Shown piece after piece: positions 23,801 through 34,272 of a stretch of DNA of 64,000 bases. The DNA comes from Crambe crambe (taxonomy: Eukaryota > Porifera > Demospongiae > Poecilosclerida > Crambeidae): positions 1,736,001 to 1,800,000 of the forward strand of contig OZ004586.1 of the NCBI GenBank assembly GCA_963924555.1, written 5' to 3'. Numbering within the stretch: the first letter of the stretch is position 1; every line of letters begins with the position of its first letter. Below the pieces are notes generated by a model. That model was not told the origin of the DNA. It searched no databases and saw only the letters and a program-made list of their open reading frames with translations. The translations under genes and the position numbers were made by a program.

Positions 23801-26773
23801 CTGAGTATTGGCATTGGTACTGATGCACAGAAGAGAAGATCCAGGATCAGTACTACCAGGACGTGTAGATCCAATATCAGTGATCATTAGTGTATCACCT
23901 GGTAGATACACAGTCCTCTTGAACACAAAATACAGTCCAGTACTAGGAGGTGTGGCACCTAAAATGAGTAGTAGCTAAGTCAGCCCTTACTGGTCGAAAT
24001 GATAGCTGAAATACATGCCCCATCTAGCCACATAGCTGCATCCCAGCATGCAGACGCAGTCCTGATTAGTAGTTATAAAACCAGTAAAATTTTAGGAATA
24101 CTTTAATTGCTCACTTGTTCACTGTCAACTGTTGCACATTGCCCTAGTTATACCATATTCATAGCCTCCTGTTATTAGCTTTGAAACTCACCTCTGTATA
24201 GTAGTGTTATATTAGCAGAGTGAATCACAGAACTGTTTCTTCCATCGGGTACTCTACAAGTGTACACTCCAGAAGTTGGAATGCCATGAAAAAAGTCACC
24301 CATCCTGCCATTCAAACGAATTTGTTCAACATAGACAGACCACCAGAAATACATGCCATTTTCTGGGACCAAATCTCCATCAGGGTTGAACCATCCTGCT
24401 CTTCTTTCCTCAAAGTCATGACAACACTGATCATCTACATTTAAAGTGATGCATGCAAGGGATAATTCCGGGTCAGCCCCTCCAATCATGTGAGATCTGG
24501 TACTATAAAAATCATTAGCTTTTCCTATGTCATCAATGTGAAGAGTAGCACCAGGTAAATACACTGTGCCTTTGAACACAAAATACAGTCCAGCGCTAGG
24601 AAGAGTAGGGCCTGCACAAAAAGTAAACAGCATTCAAATTTAAGAAAAAAATTAATATTTTTACCTTTTAATGTTAGTGATATATTGGCAGTGTGAATCA
24701 CTGAACCATTTCTTCCATCAGGCACTTTACATGTGTATACTCCAATTGGCAGTATGATCCCACTTCTGCTATCAAGACGCACCTGTTGAGTAAAGGCTGT
24801 CCTGGATATTACATAATTTGATGAGTTTGAGTAATGAGGTACTATGGTTCCATTAGGGAAAAACCAGTTCCCTACTCTTCCTCCATCAACATCTCTACAG
24901 CAGTGAGTATTAACATTTGCAGTGACACACACTAGAGATGATCCAGCACTGGGCTCCGCTATTCCATAGTTCCACCCAATATCAGTCATAAATATACTAT
25001 CTCCAGGTAGATGTACAGTGCTGTTAATTATGAAATACAGTCCGGTAGTAGGAGGTGTGGCACCTAAGAAGAAGAAGAAGAAGAAAAAGAAGAAGAAGGC
25101 AGAGGAGAAGAAGATTTACATACAAATGTAGCAAAATCAAAATATGTAGCTAACCAACTTCTCTACTTATAAGGCTACAATCACACTTACTTCTAACTAG
25201 AGTGGGAAATTAAATCAATTCTTTGTCAGGTAAGCTTGATCGTTTTACCATATAGCTATATTGGTGCTAGGTTTGTAGCTTTCTATGCACTTGCATAACT
25301 TAATAGCAAAATCTTCTGAGTATAAATTCATTGGAGCTAAATATCAGCTCTAGGATACTTGCTTTCTCACTTGCTTTAATTCAAATTAATTAATTTGCAT
25401 TATTAATAATTATTGTGTGATGCAAAATGTGAACAAAAACTTGACTACACAAAGATATTAACTCCTGATATTAAATCATGAAAGTCAAGAGTTAGGCACA
25501 TTGTTAACATACTACATGGCTGTCAAAATCTCCCCTAAGAGGCCCTAAAAAATTCCAGGCCCCTAGATGGTGTGCTTTGTTTGATATACACCCCCTTTGA
25601 AAAGTCTGCATAATTATGGGCTTGATCTACGAAGTGTCAATTTTTGCTTTGTGGTTGGCCCTTTTGGGGGGAACAACCAAAATTACATACCAAAAACAAA
25701 CAAACAAACAAAAATACAAAACTAAAAAGCAGCTAGTAGCTAAATTTACCTCTCAATGATATGGATATATTTGCAGAGTGAATCACCAAACTATTTTCAC
25801 TACGTACTCTACAAGTGTACACCCCAAAAGGTGTTGTTGTTCCAGGATAGCGATTTAGATATATTTGTTCATTATCAGCATATGTATAAAAGCCTGTGGA
25901 GAGGTCAACATTATGAGAAACAATAGATCCATTGGGGAAATGCCATTCACTTAAATTTCTCTCATCATTACAGCACTGAATGTTCACATTGGTAGTGATA
26001 CAGGCAAGAGAATGTTCATCCCTTTCAAAATCAGTGATAAATATATTATCTCCAGGTAGATATACAGTGCTGTTAACTATGAAATACAGTCCAGTAGTAG
26101 GAGGTGTAGCACCTACAGTATAATAATAAAAAGCTTATTGATTATTATTATTATTATTATTAGATGGCAGAATTTTAGTTAAGTCACCTCTTAACAATAT
26201 GGATATATTTGCAGAGTGAATCATCGAACTATTCTCACTACGTACTCTACAAGTGTACACTCCAAAAGGAATCTTTGCTATAGAGCGACGTAGATAAATT
26301 TCGTCATCGTAAAAAGTTGTATAGAAGCCTGTAATTGTAGAGCGGAAACGAGGGACCATAGATCCATTGGGGAAAAACCATCCACTCACATTTTCATCAT
26401 TACAGCATCGAGTGTTAACATTAGCAGTGACACATACAAGAGGAGTATATAAATATATGTTGATATCAGTGATCAATATACTATCACCAGGTAGAACCAC
26501 AGCATTGTTTAACAAGAAATACAGTCCAGTGTCTGGTCTAGGAGGCATAGCATCTACAATGATAAAATTAATGACATCATTATCAGCTTGATTTCCTTTG
26601 AGCAATACCTAGCTAAATTGTAGGTTAAAATATAGACATTGCACTCCTGAACCAGATCTAGTAGCTATAGGGCTAGTTGTACACTCCAGCTAGCTATATC
26701 AACAAACAGTACCTTGCCCTTGATTATATATAACCCTCCAAGCCAGCAAAACCAAACACACTAGAAATTTCAT
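17873..26773 (-). CDS. Gene A: secreted protein with many Cys-Cys Ig-like domains, Eph-type Cys-rich module and two FN3 domains
   Basis: Exons: 26773-26713 (signal peptide MKFLVCLVLLAWRVIYNQGQ); Cys-Cys Ig-like 26553-26188, 26112-25750, 25063-24665, 24611-24192, 23958-23566; variant Ig-like 23378-23043; Ig 22953-22666. Then again Cys-Cys Ig-like 21928-21569, 21510-21112, 20915-20544; variant 20446-20111; Ig 19436-19161; Eph-type Cys-rich 19098-18937; FN3 18760-18428; FN3 18341-18127; 18060-18006; tail 17949-17873 (DCPPATPGTPPTC.. ending VP, TAA). The total is 5211 nt, about 1736 aa, phase 1 throughout. Typical Ig-like exon motifs are VYLPGD, ITDIG, NVNTQCC, EWFFPNGS and GVYTCRVPDGRNSS. The order repeats after 22666 with no second signal peptide, which suggests two fused gene copies. 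It is also possible that 22666 ends one gene and an unseen promoter starts another. No TM seen. Confidence 0.65.
19480..20100. other. Gene A intron with repeat remnants
   Basis: Long intron between exons 20446-20111 and 19436-19161. It contains a small inverted structure near 19990-20095 (CCCTCGTGTTTTATGGGATATATTC and related inverted words). No coding exon was found. Confidence 0.5.
21928..22665. other. Probable fusion junction inside gene A, non-coding
   Basis: This 740-bp stretch separates an Ig exon, which should be followed by a Cys-rich exon, from an Ig-like exon that normally follows a signal-peptide exon. It holds a poly-C run (about 22229-22252). Neither a Cys-rich exon nor a signal-peptide exon could be found. 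Confidence 0.5.
25064..25749. other. Gene A intron, no gene seen
   Basis: AT-rich intron between exons 26112-25750 and 25063-24665, starting with an AAG-rich purine tract near 25067-25115. No domain exon is recognisable. Confidence 0.55.
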
Positions 26774-26790
26774 GATTGAGTCTGAGCACA

Positions 26791-26860
26791 TGAATTGCTA
26801 TGATGTCATCATCATGTACAACTTCCTTTAATTAGAGAGCTAAGTGGAGTTGAAGTTTAC
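26791..26860 (-). promoter_or_regulatory. Promoter-proximal block of gene A, conserved with gene B
   Basis: AATTGCTATGATGTCATCAT through TTGAAGTTTA lies 18-87 bp upstream of the gene A ATG and is closely matched upstream of gene B (17604-17672). The decayed copy at 31048 lacks it: satellite DNA starts about 30 bp upstream of that ATG. Confidence 0.45.
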
Positions 26861-27039
26861 TCTCAGACTAGAACCATTATTATTATTATTGCCTTATAGC
26901 ACAAGAGTGAAAAAAGGGTGACAGAATAAAGGTGACAATGAGTGCTAATTAAGGGACAGGCAACGCTAGCTGACTGCCTTGGCATGCATGTTAAAAAATT
27001 AATTGAAAAAAAAAACAAAAACAAAACAAAAACAAAGGA

Positions 27040-27314
27040 AACTAATGAAAAGTAGGTGTCAGTGGAATTGAGCTACAACTTGAACATGGACACTGATAAT
27101 GAAATGTGCAAGTGTTGGAAGGATCAAAATTCTCAATAAAATGTCTGTTTAACACTGATCTGAGTTCTTTACGAATGACTGACAATGAGGATGATTTCCA
27201 GTCTAAAGGAGGCAAAGAGTTCCATAGGCATGGTAACTGAACTGAAGTAGAAATTCTTGGAGATATTTGTAATACGTCGGGTATGACACATTTTTCCAGT
27301 GGTGAAAGTGCCAC
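27040..27314 (-). mobile_element. Possible 3' fragment of a non-LTR retrotransposon
   Basis: A minus-strand frame contains LPCLWNSLPPLDW, SSSLSVIRKELRSVL and a short Cys-containing end. The pattern LWNSLP..(S)L..(F/I)...L is typical of the C-terminal end of reverse transcriptases in CR1/L2-type LINEs. It abuts and truncates the Ig-like exon that starts at 27558. An A-rich tract follows at 27005-27040. No RT core is present, so the assignment rests on the tail motif only. Confidence 0.45.
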
Positions 27315-30300
27315 CTAAAAAGCGATGAGGTAGAATAAACCCATCAGGGAAGTGCCACTCTCCTACAGCTCTTCTGTCACTTCTCCTACAGCACTGAGTA
27401 TTGACATTAGTAGTAACACAAGCAAGAGATGATCCGATATGTCTGGAATGCCCAATGCTACCAATATTTATGATCAATAAAATGTCACCAGGTAGATACA
27501 CAGTTCCATTGAATATAAAATATAGAGTCCATGCAGTGCTAGGAGGTGTTCCTATCATGGAATATATATAGCATGATTATAATACAATGTTTCAAGGGCT
27601 CATATGCTGGTGTCCATGACACAATACTATGTGGGTACTTTTGGACAGGACTACTGGATATTGTTTAAAGGGCTTTGAGGATGTCTAAAAGTCAGCATGG
27701 ACACGTACCTTATCCTCATTTCAGTGGTCAAGTATGTAGCTATTTCTGGCCCAGGCTCTAAAATTATGCGGAGGCAGGGGTACCCACTGTTTGCGCATGT
27801 GCTAAAAATTTCACGCGAAATTCCCACCTATTACACTTTATGACAGTGTGTGATGTCACAGCATGTACGTAACTACACGTATGAGCATGCGCTATAAGAT
27901 ACCAAGAAAGGTATTGCAATGAAATTCTCTGGAGAAGAAAAGATAAAACTGGCACTTCTCATAAGTGGCAAGAATTTCAGCCGCTCTCCCTTAAATCCAG
28001 AGGAGATGCTCACAGCCTCAGCTCTGCACTATTACCCAATGAACAAACAAACGGAGAGAATTGCTTGCTGCTGCTCCTTGTTCAGGGTTGTCCCAGCTGA
28101 GAATAGGGCGTAAAACAAACACACCATCCATGAAGAAGAACTGGTGAACTAGAGCTCTGCTGCAGTGCTGATTCAGCAGTATTGCGTCATGCGTCACAGA
28201 AGATTACTGAGATATTACAATTTCTCCCAATCGGGGGGGGGGGGGGGGGGGGGATTGGCACATGCACAAGCAGTAGGTACCAGACTCTTTTGTCCACCTC
28301 CGCAAAATTTTAGAGCCTGGAGATGAGGCTACCTACTATGAAGTAAAACTTGACCACATTTATCACATTAATAATCAGTTAGCTACACGTACGTAGATAT
28401 CTCTGTGCATACCAATGACAAATATTGAATATACAAGTAACAAACCATTCAATATCAAAGAAATATTGGCAGTATGAATCCTTGAATTATTTTTTCCATC
28501 AGGTACTCTACATGTGTATACCCCAAGAGGTGTTTAGGGGCCATTCCAAATAGAGAGGCGAACTTCTTCTGTATAGCTGTTCCTACTATGAACTATCGAT
28601 TGATCAGGGAAAAGCCACTCTCCCACATTTCTTCCATCAGTATTGACATTGGTAGTGATGCATCTGAGGGAAGATCCAGGATCTGAAGCTCCTGGACATC
28701 CATATCCAATATCAGTGATCAGTACAGAATTCCCTGGTAGATAGGCAACACCATTCAGTATGAAATACAGTCCAGTGCTAGGAAGTGTGCCTACATCAAA
28801 GCATACAATGTATTGAGCACCAGCTACGATACTTATAGAGAGCCTATACAGTGGTACCCCCAGATTGGGAGGGCCTTGTTATGTTATACCTGCTGCTAAG
28901 AATCTTGCTCTTATAGTAGCAGGCCGACTGTTCCCCAATCTATTCTGGGCCATGATGGAGATGCTGTAGTCTCTATACTGCAGTCCTATTAGGGTGTAGT
29001 TTCTAGAAGAGCTATATCACTTAAAGTGACCGTGTTACTGCTGGTTGCTTCTCTACATCCCAATGAAGTGTATAAGTAGGAGTGAGTGATGAGAAAGGAG
29101 TCCACCATGACCTCGGAAGACTGGTTCCAGGTAAGGGAGATGGTATTGAAGAGAATAGACTTAGTTAGGATGGAAGGAGGAGCAGGCACTGTGTGAAAAC
29201 ATAATTATTTAAATACACACTATAATTACATGCACACCCAATTCTAATGCTTTGATTAGACTATAAAGCCATTAGTTATGGAGAGCTAGAGTATAATATT
29301 GTTATTCATGAACTCACACAGTAATAGGGATATATTAGCAGAGTGAATTGCTGAATCATTGCTTCCTTCCAGCACTCTTATTCTGCAGGTGTATACTCCT
29401 AAAGGTGTGCTGACATTATTTCGACGGTTCAAACGAACTTGCTGAGCAAAGCCACTCCTAATGAAGTCATCACCATTGAAACTGTTATGAGAGACCACAG
29501 ATCCATCAGGGAAAAGCCACTCCCCCGTACTCCCTTCGTCATTACTTCTACAGCATTGATATTAGCAGTTATACAAACTAGAGATAGTCCAACATCAGGA
29601 TGATCTGAATCTCTGTATCCGATATCAGTGATTGTTATAGCATCACCTGATACGTACACAGTTTTGTTGAACATAAAATACAGTCCAGTATTTGGGGGCA
29701 TGACACCTATAATGATGTGAAATAATGGCTTTAATTCACAGCTATTTTATGCAATATCTGCTCTCTTTGACAACCTCAATCCTAAGTGTATAGCTTGAAA
29801 CCTCCCTCCCTCCCTCCCTCCCTCCCTCTCCGCCCTTAATAGAGAGGTGGTCTCATTACAGGGTGGTCTGATCAGACATGAGGTTCCACTGTAAATGGAA
29901 TAGGTGCTGCTGGGACATGATGAAGTGCCCTTACAAGGTGGTATTATTAGACAGGTTTCACAGTAGCTGAAATAGGTACTTCTGTACCTTTTAATGCTAA
30001 AGTTATTTTGGCAGTGTGAGTCACTGAACTATTTCTCCCATCAGGCACTTCACACGTGTACATTCCAATCAGCAATATGGTCCCATTATTGCGGTCCAGA
30101 CGAATTTGCTGAGCAAAGGCCGACCTAGTCATTGCAGTGTTTGTCCTGTTTGGCACAAAGGAAAGAACCAGTCCCCTCATCAATGTTTGCAGTGACACAC
30201 ACTAGAGACAATCCAGCATTGGGTTTTGATATATGACTCCTTCCAATATCAGTGATCAATACAGTGTCACCAGGTAGATATACAGTGCTATAATCCAGCA

Positions 30301-31048
30301 ACAAAATAAACAAACAAATAAACAGACAGAAGTGGTAAAGAACTCTTTGTACCTACAGTAAAATAACACTAACAGCCACATTTGAAGTGGTAAAGAATGT
30401 CCTTGATGGTCAAAATTTTATAACTACTATTAGTATAAGTGTAAAGGCCATAACCTCTCAACAATATGGATACATTTGCAGAGTGACCAGATACTTCACA
30501 AGTGTACACCCCAAAAGGCATTATTGATCCATGATAACGATTTAGAGTAATTCGCTGATTGGAAGTATTGGTATAGAATCCCCTATAGCCACCATCATCA
30601 ACCATAGATCCATCAGGGAAGAACCATTTCCCTGAATCTCTTCCATCATTACAGCACCGAGTGTTGTTCACATTGGTAGTGACACATGCAAGAGAATGTC
30701 CATTCTCTCTAATATCTACCATCAGTATACTATCTCCGGGTAGAATCACAGTATTGTTCAACAAGAAATACAGTCCAGTAACTGGCATATCATCTGAAAT
30801 AATAAGAATCAAGCCATTACTATGAATATTATTTGAAAAGGATCGAGCTAGTTGAGGACTCTAGAGGAGCACTTCCACACATTATCTGTCTAGCCAGCTA
30901 CCTTTAATTTAGTATTGATAATGCTAATAACTATGCAGTTCTCTGTATTTACTAACTGGTAGCTAGCTATATAGCTACACTCCAGCCAGGTACCTTGCCC
31001 TTGATTGAATCTGACTCTCCAAGCCAGCAGCACTATGAGAAATTTCAT
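27314..31048 (-). pseudogene. Decayed fourth member of the Ig-like gene cluster
   Basis: The signal-peptide exon 31048-30994 (MKFLIVLLAWRVRFNQGQ) and first Ig-like exon 30793-30455 look intact. Downstream modules are broken. The 30313-29985 copy has lost the CC..EWFFPNG centre and changes frame. The 29701-29290 copy has a short deletion before GCTGTAGAAG that shifts frame. The FN3 at 29189-28890 carries a one-base shift after SDIALL. The 28790-28450 copy has an in-frame TAA after SIWNGP. The 27558 copy is cut at about 27314 by foreign sequence. No Eph-type Cys-rich block or tail exon remains. A short product from the 5' exons cannot be excluded. Confidence 0.7.
27751..28320. mobile_element. 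Inverted-repeat element (MITE-like)
   Basis: CCAGGCTCTAAAATTATGCGGAGG at the left end is matched in inverted orientation by CCTCCGCAAAATTTTAGAGCCTGG at the right end. The interior includes a poly-G run (about 28236-28254) and a 64-codon plus-strand frame starting at 27919 that resembles nothing I know. It is embedded in the decayed gene. Confidence 0.7.
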
Positions 31049-31080
31049 GGCTGAACCGGGATTGGAAACGCAATATACCG

Positions 31081-31400
31081 GTGTCATAGTCAGCGGTGAC
31101 TCCCCTCGGCGATGACTCCCCGGTCACTCCTGACTAGGCGTGGATGACTCCCGGTCACTCATGCCTAGGCGTGGATGACTCCCGGTCACTCACGCCTAGG
31201 TCTGGGTGACTCCCCGGTCATTTCTGACTAGTCTATAATGACTCCCCCCTGGAAAAAATGACTCCCCAGTTCCGAGCACTCTTGACTAGGCGTGGATGAC
31301 TCCCGGTCACTCACGCCTAGGTCTGAGTGACTCCCCAGTCATTTCTGACTTGTCTGCCCCTGAAAAAAGACTCACCAGTCCCAATTCATTGCATTGCTGC
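31081..31400. repeat. Satellite, about 31-bp period
   Basis: Tandem variants of GCGTGGATGACTCCCGGTCA followed by CTCACGCCTAG, with degenerate copies. It begins about 30 bp upstream of the decayed gene ATG, replacing the promoter block kept by genes A and B. Confidence 0.85.
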
Positions 31401-31479
31401 ATGCAAAATCATAATAAGTCAAGGATTTATACCATAGTTGCTTATGAAATTGAGTGAATGGAATCTTTTGTGCCTAGGA

Positions 31480-32120
31480 AGAAATTACTCCCTGAATCAA
31501 GATAGATGGACTCCCCCCATGCATGCATAGTTGGAGTCATGACAGCCATGGAAGGGGAGTCATTTCATCCTATAGCCAGGCATTAGGCAAGATTTTCAGG
31601 GAGTTATTGGATAAGGAGTCATTCATGCCTGTAGGATGTGTCGACTCCCCTTCCATGGCTATCATGACTGTCCAGTCATCTTAATTCATGGAGTCATTGG
31701 TGCCTAGGATGAAATGACTCCCCTTCCATGGCTGCACCATTCTGAATGGAAGGGGAGTCATTTCATCCTAGGAACCAATGACTCCTGAAGTCATTGGTGC
31801 CTCTAGGATGAAATGACTCCCCTTCCATGGCTATTATGACTCCAATCATGTAGTCTAACTATCTCAATTCAGGGAGTCATTGGTGCCTAGGATGAAATAA
31901 TTCCCTTTCCATGGCTATGACTCCGGTGTAGCTGTAGCTATAATTCGTGCCACTCCATGTACAAGTTCACTTCATTGTGAGTCATTCGTGCCTAGGATGA
32001 CTCTCCTATAGCTAGTTTGGCATGTATGTGGAGTCCATTTATCTCAGTTCAGGGAGTCATTTGTACCTAGGATGTATTCCATGGATATAAATTTTTCAGG
32101 GAGTCATTCGTGAAATAGCT
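31480..32120. repeat. Palindromic ATGACTCC/GGAGTCAT satellite, left block
   Basis: Repeated GGAGTCATTTCATCCTAGG and its complement CCTAGGATGAAATGACTCC, joined by CTTCCATGGCTAT-like spacers, in both orientations and at irregular spacing. Non-coding. Confidence 0.85.
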
Positions 32121-32286
32121 CCCATTCCATCCATGCATAGATTGGGGGACGAAATGATGTTTGCTTATAAAGGGGCAAATAACTCCCTGTGAATGCATTA
32201 ACGTTCATTCTCACACAGCTGATACAATAACAATAATAACGATAAGAAGATAAGCTAGCTATGATTGCATGAACGGCACAAAATTT

Positions 32287-32905
32287 TTTCACTATATATT
32301 GTCATAATCTACACAGTCTTGGTGAAACCAATTAAAACAATGTTCACATTCAACCATGTTGTGGCATAAGGCAGTCACAGTATAACTCCAGAATCCGACA
32401 GGGGAAGTAATTATCCCTATGCCCCCTTTCCCCCAACTTTGGAAAAGGAGAAAAAGTTTTTTTTCCATAAACATTTAGAAAGATGGCTCCTCATTTCTTC
32501 CTGCTGGAATTCAATCTCTCCCACATTTTCTCCTAGTGCTGCATGGACAGCAAAAGCTATTGCAAATACTCCACAATCCACAATACCACTTTGTTGCTGC
32601 ACAGGAGGAACATGTATGTATAGCATATTCCTGTATTCCATTATTTCATCATTTTCAGCATCCACTTCTTCCTGAGCATGAGAAAAACAAATTATAGCTA
32701 TAATAGCTACCTATGCATGTATGTACCTACGTATACGTATTGTTTCACCATTCTGAACTGGAATCAAGGCATCGTTTTGGCAGAGCAATGGTGACTGAAA
32801 TCCACCAATATTCGGAAATTGCATCTTCAAGATATGCTGAGCAAGGATGATATGTTCATCACAGATCCATTTCCCACCCAGCACTATATTTTTCATCTTC
32901 TTTGG
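32287..32905 (-). pseudogene. Fragmentary Ulp1-like protease / PHD-finger gene
   Basis: Minus-strand segments in order: GGKWICDEHIILAQHIL..FPNIGGFQSPLL (32875-32770), QSGIVDCGVFAIAFAVHAAL (about 32600-32540, with the DCG catalytic-Cys motif of Ulp1/C48-like peptidases), a conserved-looking EMRSHLSKC, and then a half PHD-type finger MVECEHCFNWFHQDC (about 32365-32320) reached through a frame change. The segment expected to carry the catalytic His is missing. I know this Ulp1-plus-PHD arrangement from invertebrate genomes, where it is often multicopy and transposon-associated. The copy looks non-functional. Confidence 0.55.
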
Positions 32906-33146
32906 ATCTTTCTCTACAATAATATATTATGGATTGGTAGCTATTATAGTTGACTATTGATTTTGAAGCGAACTGTAGCAGATAATCTGTTTTGAGGGGA
33001 AGTTGACGAGGATAATTACTAGGTACCTCCTTATTCTGCACAATCTTAGTATGTAGCACAATGGTCCATTACAATATCCTGACCTTTTGGGAACCAGTTT
33101 TGAGGGGAGATTGACGAGGCGAATTGCCAGGCATGAATTATCAATA

Positions 33147-33600
33147 GACATGGAAGAGAATCATTTCGTCCTCAGCATGAATGACTCCCTAAATGGAAGG
33201 GGAGTCATTTCATCCTAGGCATGAATGGCTGCCTGAAAAAAACTATAGCCATGGAAGGAGTCATTTCATCCTAGGCATATATGACTCCCTGAAAAATCTA
33301 TAGCCATGGAAGAGAATCATTTCATCCTAGGCATGAATGACACCCTGAAAAATCTATAGCCATGGAAGGGAGTCATTTCATCCTAGGCATGAATGACTCC
33401 CTGAAAAATATATAGCCATGGAAGAGAATCATTTCATCCTAGGCATGAATGACTCCCTGAAAAATTAATAGCCATGGAAGGGAATCATTTCATCCTCGGC
33501 ATGATTGAAGGGGAGTCATTTCATACTAGGCATGAATGACTCCCTGAAAATCTATAGCCATGGAAGAGAATCATTCCATCCTAGGCATGAATGACTACCA
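33147..33600. repeat. Palindromic satellite, 56-58 bp unit, about 8 copies
   Basis: The unit contains GGAATCATTTCATCCTAGGC, ATGAATGACTCCCTGAAAAA and TCTATAGCCATGGAAG. The core GGAGTCATT..CCTAGG..AATGACTCC is an imperfect palindrome centred on CCTAGG. Confidence 0.9.
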
Positions 33601-33659
33601 GAATATGCATGCATTAAAGTTCAAAGGAAGATGCATCACATAATTATAGTGCTTACACA

Positions 33660-33880
33660 AAGGACAGTTATAATAAAATATGCACAGTTTTGGTGAAACC
33701 AGTTCAAGCAATCTTCACATTCCACCATATCTCTGGCATCATGCAGGCAGTCACAATATGCAGAATCTGACAGGAGCAGTAAATCCATGACACCATTTTT
33801 GTTGCTAGCCAGCTATATAGCTATACATAAAAATTGTCCCACAGGTTCATCATCATCTTCAGCATCAACTTCTTCCTGAG
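33660..33880 (-). pseudogene. Second PHD-finger fragment
   Basis: The minus strand reads YCDCLHDARDMVECEDCLNW then FHQNC, a more complete CxC..CxxC..HxxC set than the copy at 32.3 kb. A separate EEVDAEDDDE segment upstream matches the acidic stretch of the first copy. It is evidently a duplication within the satellite block, with no complete gene. Confidence 0.55.
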
Positions 33881-33904
33881 ATAAATTAGCTAGCTACATG
33901 ATTT

Positions 33905-34145
33905 ATTGTGATCAGGCACCAAGGCAGGAATGACCGTGTGGGGAGTCATTTTCACCAGGGGGGAGTCATTTATGCCTTAGGCAGGAATGACTGGGGGAGT
34001 CATTTTCCGGGGGGAGTCATCCGTGACTTTGACACCGGTATGCCATTAAAATCTACCTTTGTGATCACATTTTTACCAGGGGGGGGGGGGGGGGTGGATT
34101 TACAGGAATGACTGGGGGGAGTCATTTTCCGGTGGGAGTTAGTCA
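33905..34145. repeat. Diverged G-rich satellite block
   Basis: Repeated GGAATGACTGGGGGAGTCATTTTCC-like segments with poly-G (about 34080-34094). It shares the GAGTCAT word with the satellites at 31-33.6 kb and ends about 130 bp before the next gene. Confidence 0.8.
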
Positions 34146-34272
34146 GGTTTCGCGGTTCGACTTTTTTGGCAAGAGGCCATAGTGGGTCACGTTTTGATCA
34201 CGTTAGCATCTAGCTAGCTAGCTAGCTGTCTATCTAGTTGTCTATCGCTAGCTAACTAACTGGATTCCCAGT

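Noticed and set aside
5184..26773. Calling genes A-C Eph receptor tyrosine kinases
   Set aside because: Only the Cys-rich and FN3 parts resemble Eph. No ligand-binding domain, membrane helix or kinase exon is present before the stop codons.
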